From Diphasiastrum complanatum (lineage: Eukaryota > Streptophyta > Lycopodiopsida > Lycopodiales > Lycopodiaceae): a stretch of DNA of 64,000 nucleotides. Numbering within the stretch: the first letter of the stretch is position 1; each line of letters starts with the position of its first letter. The notes beneath the pieces were generated by a model that worked only from the letters and a program-made list of their open reading frames with translations, did no database searches and was not told where the DNA came from. Shown piece after piece: positions 22,601-29,017 of this stretch. The position numbers and the translations under genes were made by a program. The DNA is taken from NCBI GenBank assembly GCA_029204225.1, contig CM055093.1, forward strand, positions 24,657,912 to 24,721,911. The letters run 5' to 3'.

Positions 22601-25003
22601 CAACCATACCAGATATTCTTAGTACAACCACCTCGTTCAGAGTAAATGGGTTTTCCTCTCGAACTAATAGTACCACAAACCTTAATGATGCTGCTACAGT
22701 TGGTTCATCAAAGATTGCATATGTTGATACCCTGCAAAATCAGAGCATTGAGCTGGCAATTTTGGACTCTGATAAATCATGGCCTGAGACAATCAACTCC
22801 AACAATCATGTGGATAATAGGAAGGCTGTCACATATGGAGATGAACAGCCTCATATTGTTTTCACTGCTAGTATTGCTACCTCAAGTGGACTAGACGTGT
22901 CTGAGAACGAGGAGGAGATCTCAGAGAAATTGCTAAAGGCCATGCAGGCAGCCAATCTGGATCATGATATAAATTCTACTTCTTGGGATGTGCCTTATGG
23001 CACTTCTTTACTAGAGAAAGGAGAAGAGAATGTTGGTCAGTTTCTTTATCTGGAAGGTGTAGAGTATTTTATGTGGTGTACATATGATGTTCATTTTTAT
23101 GCTTCATTTGCCCTAGTTAGCCTTTTTCCTAAACTTGAGCTGAGTATGCAAAGAGATTTTGCTGCTGCTACTCTTATACATAATCCAAAGAGGATAAAAT
23201 TTCTGGCAGAAGGCAAAAGAAGTGCCAAAAAAGTGTTTGGTGCTGTACCCCATGATCTGGGAACCTATGATCCATGGGTTGAAGTTAATGCCTATAATAT
23301 TCACGACACAAGTAGATGGAAAGATCTTAATTCAAAGTTTGTGCTTCAAATTTATAGAGATGTAGCTGCTACTGGTGATGCCAATTTTGCTCGTGCTGTG
23401 TGGCCTGCTGTCTATATTGCAATGGCTTATATGGATCGGTTTGACAGAGATAGGGATGGAATGATTGAAAATGATGGATTTCCAGATCAAACGTATGATA
23501 CCTGGACTGTGCATGGCATCAGTGCTTATTGTGGAGGCCTATGGCTAGCTGCTCTACAAGCTGCTGCAGCTATGGCCGATTTAGTTAATGAGAAAAATGC
23601 TGCAGATTATTTTCGGACAAAATTTTGTCAAGCCAGGGATGTTTATACAAAAAAACTTTGGAATGGTTCTTATTTCAATTACGATAGTGGTTCCAGTAGC
23701 AATAGCAATTCGATTCAAGCAGATCAAATGGCTGGCCAGTGGTATGCCTGGGCGTCTGGATTGCCCCCTTTGTTTGAAGATACTAAGGCACGAAGTGCTC
23801 TTCAGAAAATTTATGATTTCAACGTCATGAAAGTAAAGGGAGGAAGGATGGGTGCAGTCAATGGGATGCATCCAAATGGAAAAGTTGATGACACTACACT
23901 CCAGTCACGAGAAGTTTGGAGCGGGGTAACTTATGGTGTAGCGGCTGCCATGATTCATGAGGGGATGCTGGAGCAGGCCTTTCAGACTGCTGAAGGCGTT
24001 TTTCTTGCTAGTTGGTCAGAGCAAGGATATGGGTAAGGCTTCAATGGCTGTTTAACTGACATGCTCAATACTGCAGTTGTCGTTGTTCTAACCTTTTATG
24101 TTGTTGGCAAGAATCGGATAGACATGTTAATAAAATAGCTCTTTAAGAGTGCTCTGCATTCATGCTTTCTGAAAATTTGGTCTTTCAACTTACCTTGGAT
24201 AAAGATTTCACATCGTTGGTATGATAAGCTGAGCCTAAGATGCTGTTAGGAAGCACGTGACCCTGTTTGCAAAGTCCCTTGCGTGCCAGGTTGAATCTTA
24301 GTTGCTAGACAAGATCTTTCTTGCCATATCAAGATCTCATCAGAGTATATCCTTGGTTATGTTTTATGTTATTTTCTCCATATATATGCTGCAAAATTGA
24401 ATCCTTAGTAGCCCTGAGACTTCAATAGACTGTCACGAATATGGTGTGAGTGTGTGAGATTATGTATTCTACCCGTTTTTCTTTTTCAGTGCTTTCCTTA
24501 CTTGGCCATTTGAGGCAGTAGCTTAATTTGGTCATTTATGAGTAAAAACAGGAATTTGCTCCCCGCCCCATTAACCCCCCCCCTCTCCCGAAAAAAAAGA
24601 AGAAGTTGAATCCAATCAGCAAAGGGACATAAAAGTAAAAAATAAACAACAGGAATTCGAGGAAGTGCTGTATTTTCTGCTGCCTTATGTTATCCAACCT
24701 GCTCTTGTATCATGCAGTTACTGGTTTCAGACTCCTGAAGCTTGGACAACTGATGGTCACTATCGTTCGCTTACTTACATGCGCCCTCTCTCCATTTGGG
24801 CAATGCAATGGGCATTAAATCCTCCAAAGAGCTTGGCTGAAGCACCACGATTTCCTTCAACAAGAAGAGGCTCGACTTCTTACCTGCACACGGGTTTCTC
24901 TTTGGTTGCTGAGGCAGTACGCACATTTCCAAAACCTCAGATAGAAAAAATTCGTTCTTTATTCCATTATTTATGTGGTTGCCTATGCAGGAAAAAACCA
25001 TGA
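134..25003 (+). CDS. GBA2: Non-lysosomal glucosylceramidase, GBA2 type (GH116), 5'-partial, 12 exons
   Basis: The family hydrolyses glucosylceramide to glucose and ceramide at membranes facing the cytosol. Exons by homology and splice sites: 134-258, 465-568, 683-736, 841-896, 1232-1270, 1486-1630, 7485-7669, 7771-7838, 10092-10164, 18558-18619, 22568-24032, 24718-25003. They total 2662 nt and read without a stop as 886 residues plus TGA. All introns are GT-AG except 1271-1485, which is GC-AG. Seen: the GBA2 N-terminal domain (about residues 1-330, with [41 protein letters not shown]), then the GH116 catalytic domain. The nucleophile block LEGVEY is at residues 465-470, the acid/base block PDQTYDTW at 609-616, and late family blocks are [10 protein letters not shown] and [14 protein letters not shown]. 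About 130 N-terminal residues are expected upstream of the window. Nothing in the visible frame is broken, so it is probably functional. Plants keep several paralogues and which one this is cannot be told. Confidence 0.93.
1631..2522. other. GBA2 intron sequence without recognised feature
   Basis: First 0.9 kb of the 5.85-kb intron. Short open frames at 1982-2327 on both strands have no recognisable domain and overlap each other. A decayed repeat is possible. Confidence 0.4.
2523..2804 (+). pseudogene. Ty3/gypsy integrase core, left half of an interrupted outer element
   Basis: The plus-strand translation contains [22 protein letters not shown] (second catalytic Asp block), a degenerate PEFDG*IER stretch and the [14 protein letters not shown] block of plant Ty3 integrases. 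In-frame stops occur, so it is not functional. The reading stops exactly at 2804, where another retrotransposon is inserted, and resumes at 6188. No RT of this element is visible upstream, so it is truncated on the left. Confidence 0.85.
2805..3269 (-). repeat. 3' LTR of the gag-chromodomain element
   Basis: 465 bp, matching 5728-6182 with about 8 substitutions and two small indels by eye. In element orientation it starts AGTTACGG and ends CATAACT, a 5-bp AGTTA/TAACT inverted terminus. A purine run (CAGGGAGAG) precedes it on the element strand and can serve as polypurine tract. Confidence 0.9.
3346..3768 (-). CDS. Integrase C-terminal part with chromodomain, lacking the catalytic core
   Basis: 140 residues, open. 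The first third ([31 protein letters not shown]) matches the C-terminal domain of chromovirus integrases. The last third ([21 protein letters not shown]) is a chromodomain with its aromatic and acidic positions. In full elements this follows the RT and integrase core. Here it follows gag directly, so about 2.5-3 kb of pol has been deleted between 3768 and 3796. Chromodomains steer integration towards marked chromatin. Confidence 0.82.
   Translation of the reverse strand: MTYYVGYYGPFQILERLSPVTRRLELPAATRACDIFHVNLLRAAIEDDAPRDSSFPTNPKLFPFLPAAILQVRLLHSRRHRQVQFLVQWDGRPIEEATWEPIDVFYHTPILADQAQSLAATIASRDAPASLDVPFSDGIS
3796..4975 (-). CDS. Ty3 gag polyprotein with one frameshift
   Basis: Minus strand, from the ATG at 4973-4975 ([10 protein letters not shown]). 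The gag matrix/capsid region has the retrotransposon-gag pattern [27 protein letters not shown] and WTEFMTAL. The first frame stops at 4454, where the second frame ([14 protein letters not shown]) begins at 4461 with a few bases of overlap. That is a frameshift, genuine or mutational. The second frame runs through [16 protein letters not shown], a Ser/Pro-rich linker and a zinc knuckle [14 protein letters not shown] (near 3970-4011), ending near 3796. Gag would package RNA in virus-like particles. Being otherwise intact, it may still be made. Confidence 0.85.
5728..6182 (-). repeat. 5' LTR of the gag-chromodomain element
   Basis: 455-bp partner of the LTR at 2805-3269. It lacks 3 and 7 bp present in the other copy. 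The primer site TGGTATCAGAGCA follows with no spacer on the minus strand. Confidence 0.9.
6183..6855 (+). pseudogene. Outer Ty3 element, integrase C-terminus and chromodomain (right half)
   Basis: The reading resumes after the GTGCG duplication as [18 protein letters not shown], then [25 protein letters not shown] and [17 protein letters not shown] frameshift near 6560 follows, then a chromodomain-like stretch ([13 protein letters not shown], a stop where Trp is usual, then [11 protein letters not shown]). A purine-rich PPT (AAAGGGGGAGGGAA) lies at 6842-6855. Dropping the insert and one duplication joins both halves in frame. Confidence 0.85.
6856..7484 (+). repeat. Putative 3' LTR of the outer Ty3 element, then intron end
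   Basis: TGTTATGTACCC follows the PPT directly, as an LTR start should. The right LTR border cannot be set because no 5' copy is in the window. A likely end lies before about 7130. The rest up to the acceptor at 7484 is ordinary AT-rich intron. Confidence 0.55.
7485..7838 (+). CDS. GBA2: GBA2 exons 7485-7669 and 7771-7838
   Basis: The 7485-7669 exon encodes the stretch from NGSFYKRSW to [10 protein letters not shown]. It corresponds to the poorly conserved loop followed by the [13 protein letters not shown] strand of the N-terminal domain. The 7771-7838 exon carries YTQFYG and LVHDAL. The intron between them is only 101 bp, while the one before is 5.85 kb and carries nested retrotransposons. 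Phase is kept across all joins: phase 0 on entry, AG|A between the two, and a single G left at 7838. Confidence 0.9.
7839..10091. other. 2.25-kb GBA2 intron, low-complexity and decayed repeat
   Basis: 8640-8990 is a run of CTAACTCC/TAACACTCC-like short imperfect repeats. 9190-9620 resembles the T-rich untranslated leaders seen in the chromoviruses of this window, with GTCAAAAA and GCATGCATG motifs, but has no ORF. A small imperfect inverted repeat around GAATCACGATT lies at 8183-8219. No gene is seen. Confidence 0.4.
10092..10164 (+). CDS. GBA2: GBA2 exon encoding the EDWQNPIL block
   Basis: A 73-bp exon between an AG acceptor at 10090-10091 and a GTATGC donor at 10165. It reads [16 protein letters not shown] and then DEKLPEW, a block typical of the helical linker before the catalytic domain in plant GBA2 proteins. 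It is isolated between introns of 2.25 and 8.39 kb and would be missed by ORF length alone. Confidence 0.9.
10563..11600 (+). mobile_element. Possible short 5' LTR, primer site and leader with proline-rich ORF
   Basis: TGGTATTAGAGC at 10811-10822 differs by one base from the tRNA-iMet primer site. It is preceded by GTGACA and a 2-base spacer, which suggests an LTR ending at 10808. An LTR start at TGAGGACC (10563) is a guess. Downstream, 11270-11593 is open and encodes a Pro/Tyr/Ser-rich segment ([20 protein letters not shown]) with no known domain. No pol is present. A non-coding or gag-like derivative is possible. Confidence 0.35.
12040..13440 (+). pseudogene. Tat-like Ty3 gag zinc-knuckle and protease remnant
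   Basis: Plus strand. At about 12200-12320 lies a pair of zinc knuckles ([13 protein letters not shown], then a stop-interrupted C-x2-C-x3-H-x4-C). VTRAQKRKE follows, with an 84-bp tandem duplication, and then a protease block [10 protein letters not shown] at 13078. After a frameshift come [34 protein letters not shown] and [10 protein letters not shown]. The same blocks in the same order occur in the element at 45483-48225. Several stops and shifts make it a dead fragment. Confidence 0.82.
13564..13958 (+). repeat. 5' LTR of chromovirus in GBA2 intron
   Basis: Starts TGTGAGGCCC and ends CTTATA, where the related minus-strand element has CTTACA, a likely C-to-T change in the terminal CA. 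A TATA-like box (CTATATAAGAGG) lies near 13744. One base later the primer site TGGTATCAGAGCA begins at 13960. Confidence 0.7.
13960..17326 (+). mobile_element. Chromovirus-type Ty3 fragment: primer site, leader, gag, protease
   Basis: The primer site is followed by an unusually long T-rich leader (13973-15728) and a gag/protease frame from 15729. It breaks off at 17326, early in the linker before RT. RT, integrase and the 3' LTR are missing. Gag and protease closely resemble the complete minus-strand element at 55181-61912, but the LTRs differ, so they are related families. Confidence 0.82.
15729..17326 (+). pseudogene. Ty3 gag-protease, one frame with three in-frame stops
   Basis: A single frame starts [10 protein letters not shown]. 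Blocks: [56 protein letters not shown], zinc knuckle [14 protein letters not shown] near 16560-16604, and protease active site [11 protein letters not shown] near 16779-16811. Then [17 protein letters not shown] follows. Stops lie at 16410-16412, 16824-16826 and 17268-17270, with no frameshifts seen. The linker before RT ([11 protein letters not shown]) is cut at 17326. Confidence 0.85.
17327..17990. mobile_element. Palindrome-bounded small element with 49-bp tandem repeats
   Basis: GTTCC/GGAAC motifs mark both ends: GTTCCAAAACG and TCGGAACG at the left, GTTCCAGAACGG and CCGTTCCGGAACGG at the right. Four tandem copies of a 49-50 bp unit (GAACCTGTCATTCATC...) start at 17501, 17550, 17599 and 17649. 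The related CGCATATCTATC word recurs at 17739 and 17797. No ORF of note. Probably a non-autonomous DNA element; the class is unknown. Confidence 0.45.
17501..17698. repeat. 49-bp tandem repeat, four units
   Basis: Units begin at 17501, 17550, 17599 and 17649. The first two are identical and the later ones drift. Confidence 0.85.
18558..18619 (+). CDS. GBA2: GBA2 exon encoding [14 protein letters not shown]
   Basis: A 62-bp exon with TTGCAG before it and GTATGC after it. It carries the strongly conserved GH116 motif of a substrate-pocket helix and strand. The intron before it is the longest in the gene at 8393 bp. Confidence 0.92.
18838..19190. mobile_element. Possible MITE with GTTCCGGATCACG motifs
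   Basis: GTTCCGGATCACG near 18890 and CCCGGATCACGTTC near 19129 mark the two sides. The right side carries a nested palindrome: 14-bp arms at 19137-19150 and 19175-19188 with a GGAACGCGTTCC core at 19157-19168. No coding capacity. Target duplication not seen. Confidence 0.4.
19191..19940. other. Intron sequence, mostly unrecognised
   Basis: AT-rich. 19380-19950 may be further decayed Ty3 pol before the integrase remnant, but no block is secure. Confidence 0.3.
19950..20142 (+). pseudogene. Ty3 integrase zinc-binding region, left half
   Basis: Contains the C-x2-C of the integrase zinc domain ([10 protein letters not shown]) and GLLYPLEI, followed by the first catalytic-core strand (ISMDLW, then a stop). 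It ends at 20142, at a solo LTR insertion. Confidence 0.75.
20143..20703. repeat. Solo LTR with 5-bp target duplication
   Basis: 561 bp, TGTGAAAAAT ... TTTAACA, flanked by GTAGA at 20138-20142 and 20704-20708. Removing it with one GTAGA joins the two halves of an integrase frame exactly at VVDRFSK. The first 130 bp resemble the LTR at 30134 (shared CAACTAGTTTAG and ACTTAGAGATA), so it belongs to a related copia-type family. A solo LTR arises by recombination between two LTRs. Confidence 0.85.
20704..21340 (+). pseudogene. Ty3 integrase core and C-terminus, right half
   Basis: Blocks: [94 protein letters not shown]. Many stops (at least six) show an old copy. No chromodomain or LTR is recognised after it. 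Confidence 0.82.
21341..22567. other. End of GBA2 intron, no feature recognised
   Basis: AT-rich sequence with short chance ORFs only; it runs into the branch/acceptor region of the catalytic exon. Confidence 0.4.
22568..24032 (+). CDS. GBA2: GBA2 catalytic core exon
   Basis: One uninterrupted 1465-bp exon encodes about 488 residues. It starts with a variable serine/asparagine-rich linker (22568-22990). The catalytic barrel follows, with LEGVEY (23050-23067), [26 protein letters not shown], the [14 protein letters not shown] block (23464-23505), [30 protein letters not shown] and GAVNGM. The two Glu at codons 23053 and 23062 include the nucleophile. Asp 23485 or 23497 is the acid/base candidate; which one is not settled here. 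It ends in a GTAAGG donor. Confidence 0.95.
24718..25003 (+). CDS. GBA2: GBA2 terminal exon and stop
   Basis: After a CAG acceptor at 24715-24717 the exon reads [10 protein letters not shown] (the first Gly codon is split), then [14 protein letters not shown], both conserved in the family. A divergent tail ends in CRKKP and TGA at 25001-25003. The tail is cysteine- and lysine-rich and not recognised elsewhere. No family block is visible after it. Confidence 0.88.
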
Positions 25004-26450
25004 AGAAGCGTTTCAGTTGGTCGATCATATCTTCAAAATCAAGTATGGTCTCATATGCTCAACCCACAGTAAGGGTTTTTGTTCTGGTATGATGATCATA
25101 CTTGGGTTCTCTGTCTTTAGGCTCTTGTTAAGTTCTAGAATTTCAAAGTTTATCTGCCTATTTTTCGGCTAACAAATTCAAATGAATCAACGGCACCACC
25201 GCCTACTCTAGTGGCTTGATATGGTCCCTGTTGTGAAGGGTGATTCAAATCATCCTCTTATAGGTAAATAATATGGGTATTGCTTGTGCATGAGCTGCTT
25301 TCATAAATCTTTTCATAAGCTGCAAGCCTCATCTATAAGCTTAAAATTTTGCTACCAGTAACTTTTATTATTCTATTGAAATGTCGGTTATCGCTTTTGG
25401 CTCTACAAGATCCACATTTTACCTTAAATTACCTGAGGAATCAGTGTGGATTAAGCCTCGCCCTTCTTGTCCTGAAATAAGATCAGGATTGATTGCTCAA
25501 ATATGATTTTGATACCTTGAATTAACTTTCGTGATGAGAATAAAATACCGTGCAGGTTAACAACCAATCGCAGAGATTGGTCCTCCAGCAAATGAAATGT
25601 AATTTATCAACAGAAGAAGCAAAGCTGGCTAACTTGCTTGTTCATCAGCCTAGCCAGCTTTGTTTTTTCCATTTTTCGACTGCTCATCCCACAGTTGTTG
25701 GAATTACTATTCACTTGTGCCACAAGTTTTAATCTTTATGAGATTGCTGTTCACATTGGTAAGTCGTTAACTGCTACTTCTAATACAACAATTTATAAAG
25801 TTGATCTTGAAGATGTTGGAAGATGAAGAGGTCCAATATATGGGTTATAGCCTGGCCACAATCCTGCTAGTAACAACCATGATATTCATCTCTACCTACT
25901 AATTACAGTTCTTTTTTACTTTGACAGGTGATCTTTGATTTATCTTGGTTATTTATGATCAGTTCATCTGTCTAAGAAAGAAAAGGAGAAACAAGCAAAA
26001 CCTAAAACTAAGAGTCAATTACAGAAACCACCTTGTGTAGAACTCACGAATAATACACAACTCCTTGAGTTAGCTTGAAATTCAAAGAAAATGCCGTAGA
26101 TTATGACAGTTGTCTAAGCACATGAATCATGGTAGTTGCTATGCTTGAACAAACATAATTCTCACGAGTGTCGATATTATGTTTTTGGTAGATTAAATTA
26201 GTGTCAGTGATAATGAGTCACTCAACCTGTGAAGTTCAGTCCTTCAATAAGTGGCATTTTAGGTCAGGTGCTCAAACCTAACCAGCCACACGATGGGACA
26301 TATAAGAGGAATTTTTTTTGTGAAATCCCTCCTTATTGGAGACTATTGCATTCTAAAACATGAAAGTGAATTTCTTAAATCTTCAAATCTGGTTTGTCAT
26401 GTGTCTACCTTACAAAAATACAATAATCAGCTACAATTTGAGTAGAAATA
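25004..26450. other. GBA2 3' UTR and downstream flank
   Basis: Immediately after the stop the base use stays exon-like for about 100 bp. A CAG acceptor-like site at 25555-25557 precedes a more GC-balanced stretch, which could be a spliced 3' UTR exon. No conserved protein is encoded. No clear polyadenylation signal can be singled out. Confidence 0.35.
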
Positions 26451-26454
26451 CAAG

Positions 26455-26980
26455 CATTCATATTGATGACACAAAGGAATCAAATCTAACCACGCTATAT
26501 ATCAATGGCCATTAAAATTAAAAAGAAAGGCACACAATTAATCATAGACATTACAACAAGATTGGATATAGGTGGATTGGGCATGTGAGACCCAACATTT
26601 ATCATCCCTATGGCTTGCATACACAAGAAAGAGTGGAAGAGCTACAACTACTAGTTGTCGACGACGATTACTAAGGATATAATTCTCATTTTTGAAGGTA
26701 GTGGCTGGCTGTTAGCGTGTGTTCAACCAAAAGCTTGTAGCAATTGTTGGTTGATTCATTTATTCAAGCAATGATTAGCTAACCATTAACATTCATATTG
26801 ATGACATAAAGGAACCAAATCTAATCTTAGTATCCATCGATTGGCATTAAAATTCAAAAAAAGGTACACAATCGATCGTAAACATTACAACAAGCTTGAA
26901 TTTGTGTGGATTGGGGACATGAAACCCAACATTTATTGTCCTTATGGCTAGCTTACACAATGGAGTGGAAGAGCTACAAA
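26455..26980. repeat. Diverged direct repeat pair of about 200 bp
   Basis: 26455-26650 and 26786-26979 share long words in the same order: CATTCATATTGATGAC, TGGCATTAAAATT (GGCCATTAAAATT in copy 1), ACATTACAACAAG, GGAGTGGAAGAGCTACAA. Identity by eye is about 80 percent. The 135-bp spacer is unrelated. Confidence 0.75.
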
Positions 26981-27260
26981 TATGTCATAATGCAAATGAT
27001 TGAAAGTATGTGAACAATGTCTACACATAGACAAGCATATAACACAAATACACATTGGGGACTTGTTAAGTCAATACCTACTAAACAAGCTCCTTTAAGA
27101 CGAGAGTTGTAGAAGGGATGATTTTTCAGCCTAGGACACTTAGTCTTTTAAAACTACAATAAGAATTTGACTTCACAATTTAACATGAAAATTCTAGACA
27201 TATTGCTCAATGGAGTGTTTTGATTCAATTTTTTTTTCAAAGTTTTAACAAAGCCTGGAT

Positions 27261-28385
27261 TTGCAAGAGATCTTGGTGAATGAGGAGTATAGGCTTCAAT
27301 CAAGAGGAGGTGGATCTACATCGACATCTCATTATGAAGAGGATGCTATGTTCATCAAAGGCAAGTTTAAGGGCAAAGGCAAAGGCAAGTGGTCTAAAGG
27401 GCAAGATCAAGGTGAGACTTCTTCTTTTGGCAAAAAGAAAGATAAGTCTAAGTTAAAATGCTGTTATTGCGAAATCAAAGAGCATTTTGCAAATGAATGT
27501 TTAAAGAAACAAAGAGATGAAGGTAGCAAGCAAACCAACTGTACTACTAATGATGAGGATCTAGGTGGTGGTGATTCTCTTTTGATGTGTTCTTCAAGTC
27601 CAATATCAAGTGAAGGTAACAAAGATTTATGGTGGATTGATAGTGGAGCTAGTTCACACATGACTAGTCACAAGGAGTTCTTTACTTCTTTGGTCACTTA
27701 TGATGGAGCCAAGGAAGCAATTCACATGGCCAATGGTGGTGAGTGTGTGATTGAAGGTATTGGTTCAATTCCTATTTATCTCTCTACTAATAGGAAAGCA
27801 AGACTTTATGTTGTTCTTTACATTCCTTCACTTTCAAAGAATTTGCTAAGTGTTGGTCAAATGATAGAGAAAGGATACTTGGTGAAGTTTGGTGGTGATG
27901 CTTGTTTCATTACAAAGGAAGAAATCTTGGTTGCTAGGGGCAATAGACAAGGTAGACTTATCAAGCTTGATGCTTTTGTTATGGCTAATAAAAAGGATGG
28001 AATGGAAAAGGAGATTGGTCTCAACTTTTCAAAGTTCCCTTTTAGCATCAATAAGATTGGTGGATCTTATGCAAAGTCTAAAAGGCTTCCTTATACTAGA
28101 TCTAGGTCAAGATCTAATATGCTTCTTGGAGATGTTCATCTTTGTGCTAACTTGGCTAGTCTTGAGGATAATGATGGTGTTTCAATGGTTCTTCATGGCA
28201 AGTGCAAGCATGCAAAAGGTAAGGAAAGAGCTAACTTCATCAATGGAGTTGAAGGTTCTTCCTTGAAAAGATTGTTGTTAATGATTTCTTTGATCATATG
28301 GAAAAAAATGTTGCTAGGTGCATTTATGAAGGAGGTGGTTCTTCTACATTCTTTTGTGATGAGTCCAAGAAAGTCATTTTTCTAG
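27261..28385 (+). CDS. Copia gag C-terminus and aspartic protease ORF
   Basis: 374 residues, open. A Lys/Gly-rich stretch (KGKFKGKGKGKW) leads into the zinc knuckle CCYCEIKEHFANEC. The protease active site WWIDSGASSHMT follows, then GSIPIYLSTNRKARLYVVLYIPSLSKNLLSVGQM in canonical copia spacing. The GAG-pre-integrase H-x-H-C-C block is not seen afterwards; Ser/Arg-rich and unrecognised sequence takes its place. The start is simply the first ATG in the fragment; true gag begins upstream and is lost. Confidence 0.8.
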   Translation: MQEILVNEEYRLQSRGGGSTSTSHYEEDAMFIKGKFKGKGKGKWSKGQDQGETSSFGKKKDKSKLKCCYCEIKEHFANECLKKQRDEGSKQTNCTTNDEDLGGGDSLLMCSSSPISSEGNKDLWWIDSGASSHMTSHKEFFTSLVTYDGAKEAIHMANGGECVIEGIGSIPIYLSTNRKARLYVVLYIPSLSKNLLSVGQMIEKGYLVKFGGDACFITKEEILVARGNRQGRLIKLDAFVMANKKDGMEKEIGLNFSKFPFSINKIGGSYAKSKRLPYTRSRSRSNMLLGDVHLCANLASLEDNDGVSMVLHGKCKHAKGKERANFINGVEGSSLKRLLLMISLIIWKKMLLGAFMKEVVLLHSFVMSPRKSFF

Positions 28386-29017
28386 CAAATGGAGTCACAT
28401 GTCTTCATAAAGAGAGTAGTTCAAATGGTTCTATCAAGAGACTTGGTGAGGGAGATAGTCACAAGTCAAGAAGAAGAGAACTATGTGAAGAGTTCAAAGT
28501 AGGATGTACTTTGAATGATGTCATTGTGAATGGTAGTGAGGAAGAATCATTATCATATGAGTCATTACCTAAATCATTGAGTACAAGTTTTTGTTTAAAA
28601 AAAGAGAGTACTTCAATCATCCTTGTGTTGAAGATACTAATCATTTTTTTCATGGCTTCTAATGTTTTTGAGGTTTCTATTTCTTATGATGCAATCATTA
28701 AGAGGGAGTCTTATGAAGGAAAGAGAAATGGAAGATTGGTTCTTGGGAAGATCCAAGTCATGGATATCACATCTCTTCATCAACTCAAAGGATTATATGA
28801 TTGTGAGTTGATCACTCATGATCAAGATGCAAAAGGTTGGTTGGAGAAGACTACATGGAGCAAATCGAGAGGCAATTTTTTCAAGGCAAGGGAGATCTCA
28901 TTTGTGAGCTTATTGAGGTTTGTTATAGACTCAAGAAGGTTGGATTTATTAGGTTTGATACTCAGATTCACCTACTCTACTTCATGTTGGATGGAAAGTT
29001 TGGAATCTATCTTTTGA
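28298..29017 (+). CDS. Unrecognised second ORF of the copia-type element
   Basis: 239 residues in a different frame, overlapping the previous ORF by 88 bp. Ser/Glu/Lys-rich first half (GSEEESLSYESLPKSLS), a hydrophobic stretch IILVLKILIIFFMAS near the middle, then DITSLHQLKGLYDC. No integrase D-D-35-E pattern. It may be scrambled or replaced pol. Confidence 0.45.
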   Translation: MEKNVARCIYEGGGSSTFFCDESKKVIFLANGVTCLHKESSSNGSIKRLGEGDSHKSRRRELCEEFKVGCTLNDVIVNGSEEESLSYESLPKSLSTSFCLKKESTSIILVLKILIIFFMASNVFEVSISYDAIIKRESYEGKRNGRLVLGKIQVMDITSLHQLKGLYDCELITHDQDAKGWLEKTTWSKSRGNFFKAREISFVSLLRFVIDSRRLDLLGLILRFTYSTSCWMESLESIF

